A DNA stretch of 7,723 bases from NCBI GenBank assembly GCA_025655635.1, contig JAHXIM010000190.1, forward strand, positions 1 through 7,723, written 5' to 3'. Positions 6,843-7,723 of this stretch are shown in pieces. Position numbers and translations under genes: made by a program. The notes below the pieces were generated by a model. The model was given only the letters and a program-made list of their open reading frames with translations. It had not been told where the DNA came from and did no database searches. Origin of the DNA: a gamma proteobacterium symbiont of Lucinoma myriamae. GTDB lineage: Bacteria; Pseudomonadota; Gammaproteobacteria; GRL18. Numbering within the stretch: position 1 is the first letter of the stretch; each line of letters starts with the position of its first letter.

Positions 6843-7427
6843 TTAAAGTAAATTTTTTATTTCACTATCTATTGTTTCTCTGGCTCTGAAAATTCTGGAA
6901 CGGACAGTACCAACAGGACAATCCATAATATTGGCGATTTGGTCATAACTCATTCCTTCAAATTCACGCAGCGTTATAGCCACTTTTAATTCTTCCGGTA
7001 AATTTGAAATAGCCCGGTCAATTGCATCCTTGATTTGTTGTTTTGCTAAGTTTGCTTCCGGTGTCGTATTATCATGCATCACACTGCCACCATCATAATA
7101 CTCAGCATCATTTGCGTCCACATCAGAGCGTGGTGGCCGCCTGCTTTGTGCCGTCAAATAATTTTTTGACGTATTAATTGCTATTCGATAAAGCCAGGTA
7201 TAAAAAGCACTATCACCTCTAAATCTTGGTAATGCTTTATACGCTTTGATAAATGATTCTTGTACCACATCCAAAACATCATCTCGATCATGTACATAAG
7301 GTAACACCAACTGGGCTAATTTGTGCTGATATTTTATGACTAAAAGATCAAATGCATTTTTATCACCTCGTTGTACCCTTCTTACAATTTCCAGATCAAT
7401 TTTATTTTGCGATCCATTATCGCTCAT
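6843..7427 (-). CDS. rpoE: ECF sigma factor RpoE/AlgU (sigma-E)
   Basis: Group 4 (ECF) sigma factor directing RNA polymerase to envelope-stress promoters. The 194 residues match E. coli RpoE (191). Region 2 spans about 25-93, with DVVQESFIKAYKAL at 53-66 (core binding, 2.2) and FRGDSAFYTWLYRIAINTSK at 69-88 (melting and -10 recognition, 2.3-2.4). A linker follows with the RRPPRSDVDA segment (96-105) characteristic of this subgroup. Region 4 (about 137-190) contains the helix-turn-helix EGMSYDQIANIMDCPVGTVRS at 157-177 for -35 recognition. These segments are near-identical to the RpoE/AlgU subgroup rather than to other ECF families. The ATG has a GGGA site 5 bases upstream. It heads the sigma-E module, and rseA follows after 62 bases. 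No obvious sigma-E-type autoregulatory promoter (GAACTT with TCTGA/TCAAA) was found upstream. Confidence 0.98.
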   Translation of the reverse strand: MSDNGSQNKIDLEIVRRVQRGDKNAFDLLVIKYQHKLAQLVLPYVHDRDDVLDVVQESFIKAYKALPRFRGDSAFYTWLYRIAINTSKNYLTAQSRRPPRSDVDANDAEYYDGGSVMHDNTTPEANLAKQQIKDAIDRAISNLPEELKVAITLREFEGMSYDQIANIMDCPVGTVRSRIFRARETIDSEIKNLL

Positions 7428-7432
7428 TTGCT

Positions 7433-7437
7433 TCCCA
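7433..7437 (-). promoter_or_regulatory. Ribosome binding site of rpoE
   Basis: The minus strand reads TGGGA (in TGGGAAG), with GGGA 5 bases before the ATG at 7427. It lies only 3 bases downstream of one arm of the 10-bp inverted repeat (7441-7450), so a hairpin in the leader would sit right beside it. Confidence 0.6.
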
Positions 7438-7440
7438 TCA

Positions 7441-7501
7441 TTTCATTGGAGTTTCATTAATAGATTATCCGGCTCATACTAACATAAAACATCCAATGAA
7501 A
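7441..7501. repeat. Perfect 10-bp inverted repeat in the rpoE leader
   Basis: TTTCATTGGA at 7441-7450 and its exact complement TCCAATGAAA at 7492-7501 are separated by 41 bases. In an rpoE mRNA started upstream, the arms could pair into a 10-bp stem closing a large loop, with the stem base 3 bases from the ribosome binding site. A second TTTCATT occurs at 7452-7458, 11 bases from the first, about one helical turn, so a protein operator is an alternative. A run of eight A (7499-7506; U in the transcript) overlaps the far arm. The repeat is certain; a function is not. Confidence 0.5.
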
Positions 7502-7639
7502 AAAAACAGCTTATAAGTTATTATCAATTTATTGATGAAACAAAACGTAAAATTATCAACAATGGCAACAAATAAATAATTTACCTCTATGAATTTTAAG
7601 ACACAAGTCCTCATAAAAAGTTCATTGATATAGTGCAAT

Positions 7640-7668
7640 TTAATAACTATTCAGTAATTTTATGACAA
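7640..7668 (-). promoter_or_regulatory. Candidate sigma70-type promoter for rpoE
   Basis: The minus strand shows TTGTCA (7668-7663), 17 bases, then TATTAA (7645-7640): 5 of 6 matches to the -35 consensus and 4 of 6 to the -10, with ideal spacing. Transcription would begin near 7633 and leave a leader of roughly 200 bases that includes the inverted repeat. The region is very AT-rich, so chance matches are common. Confidence 0.3.
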
Positions 7669-7723
7669 TTAAAAATTACTGACCATAGGATTAGCAAACG
7701 TATTTCGACATACAAAGCGAATA

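Larger units (their letters stand above)
7428..7723. other. Non-coding, AT-rich region upstream of rpoE
   Basis: No frame on either strand holds a convincing gene. A 14-codon plus-strand frame at 7589-7633 lacks a ribosome binding site and is judged chance. On the minus strand all three frames stop by about 7645, so the end of an upstream gene at the right edge cannot be excluded but is not recognisable. Contents noted are the sigma70-like promoter candidate, the 10-bp inverted repeat, a short palindrome ATCAAT-TT-ATTGAT (7523-7536) and the repeated heptamer TTATCAA (7521-7527, 7553-7559). Confidence 0.6.

Noticed and set aside
7494..7521. Possible sigma-E autopromoter (minus strand ATAACTT near 7521-7515 followed by TCATT or CATTG)
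   Set aside because: The -35 lacks the leading GA of GAACTT and the -10 matches only the first bases of TCTGA/TCAAA at a 15-16 base spacing; too weak to call.
7589..7633. Short plus-strand frame (14 codons, beginning MNFKTQVLIK) that faintly resembles the start of divergent nadB, a common neighbour of rpoE
   Set aside because: It stops after 14 codons, lacks a ribosome binding site, shows no Gly-x-Gly nucleotide-binding motif, and no other frame continues the similarity; the match is within chance.
1..7723. Mobile elements, CRISPR arrays, tRNA/rRNA genes, toxin-antitoxin or defence systems, or an undescribed multigene system
   Set aside because: Almost all sequence is accounted for by tightly packed conserved genes in a familiar order; no transposase, spaced repeat array, RNA gene or foreign-looking block was seen.

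Overview
The window is one continuous minus-strand gene cluster from an AT-rich gammaproteobacterium. In transcription order (right to left) it reads rpoE/algU, rseA/mucA, rseB/mucB, rseC/mucC, a small glutaredoxin-like gene, lepA, lepB, a DUF4845 gene, rnc, and then possibly the first codons of era at the left edge. This is the classic envelope-stress sigma-factor locus followed by the lepA-lepB-rnc-era housekeeping block. The DUF4845 gene between lepB and rnc resembles the Pseudomonas/Chromatiales-type arrangement more than the E. coli one. The genus cannot be fixed from the sequence alone. No plus-strand gene is supported.

Region by region: 7428-7723 is a non-coding, very AT-rich leader upstream of rpoE. 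It holds a sigma70-like promoter candidate and a perfect 10-bp inverted repeat beside the rpoE ribosome binding site. 4393-7427 encodes the sigma-E control module: the sigma factor, its membrane anti-sigma factor, the periplasmic protector of the anti-sigma factor, and the RseC/MucC membrane protein with its cysteine cluster. 4099-4335 is a CxxC thioredoxin-fold protein. 2140-3942 is the ribosomal GTPase LepA (EF4). 1211-2074 is signal peptidase I. 759-1145 is a small one-membrane-span DUF4845 protein with a pilin-like N terminus. 88-762 is RNase III.

Functionally the first four genes sense envelope damage: RseB binds mislocalised envelope components, RseA holds RpoE at the membrane, and proteolysis of RseA (DegS/AlgW and RseP homologues, not in this window) releases RpoE. 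The downstream genes serve protein export, translation and RNA processing, and tight gene spacing suggests they are at least partly co-transcribed. A periplasmic protease gene (mucD/degP-like), which follows mucC in pseudomonads, is absent here.

I found no mobile element, CRISPR array, RNA gene or evidently new defence or metabolic system; this is a conserved locus. The observations most worth a second look are the hairpin-capable repeat in the rpoE leader, an A9 slippery run in rseC, the pilin-like DUF4845 protein lacking Glu5, and three non-ATG starts (lepA GTG; glutaredoxin-like gene and rnc TTG).
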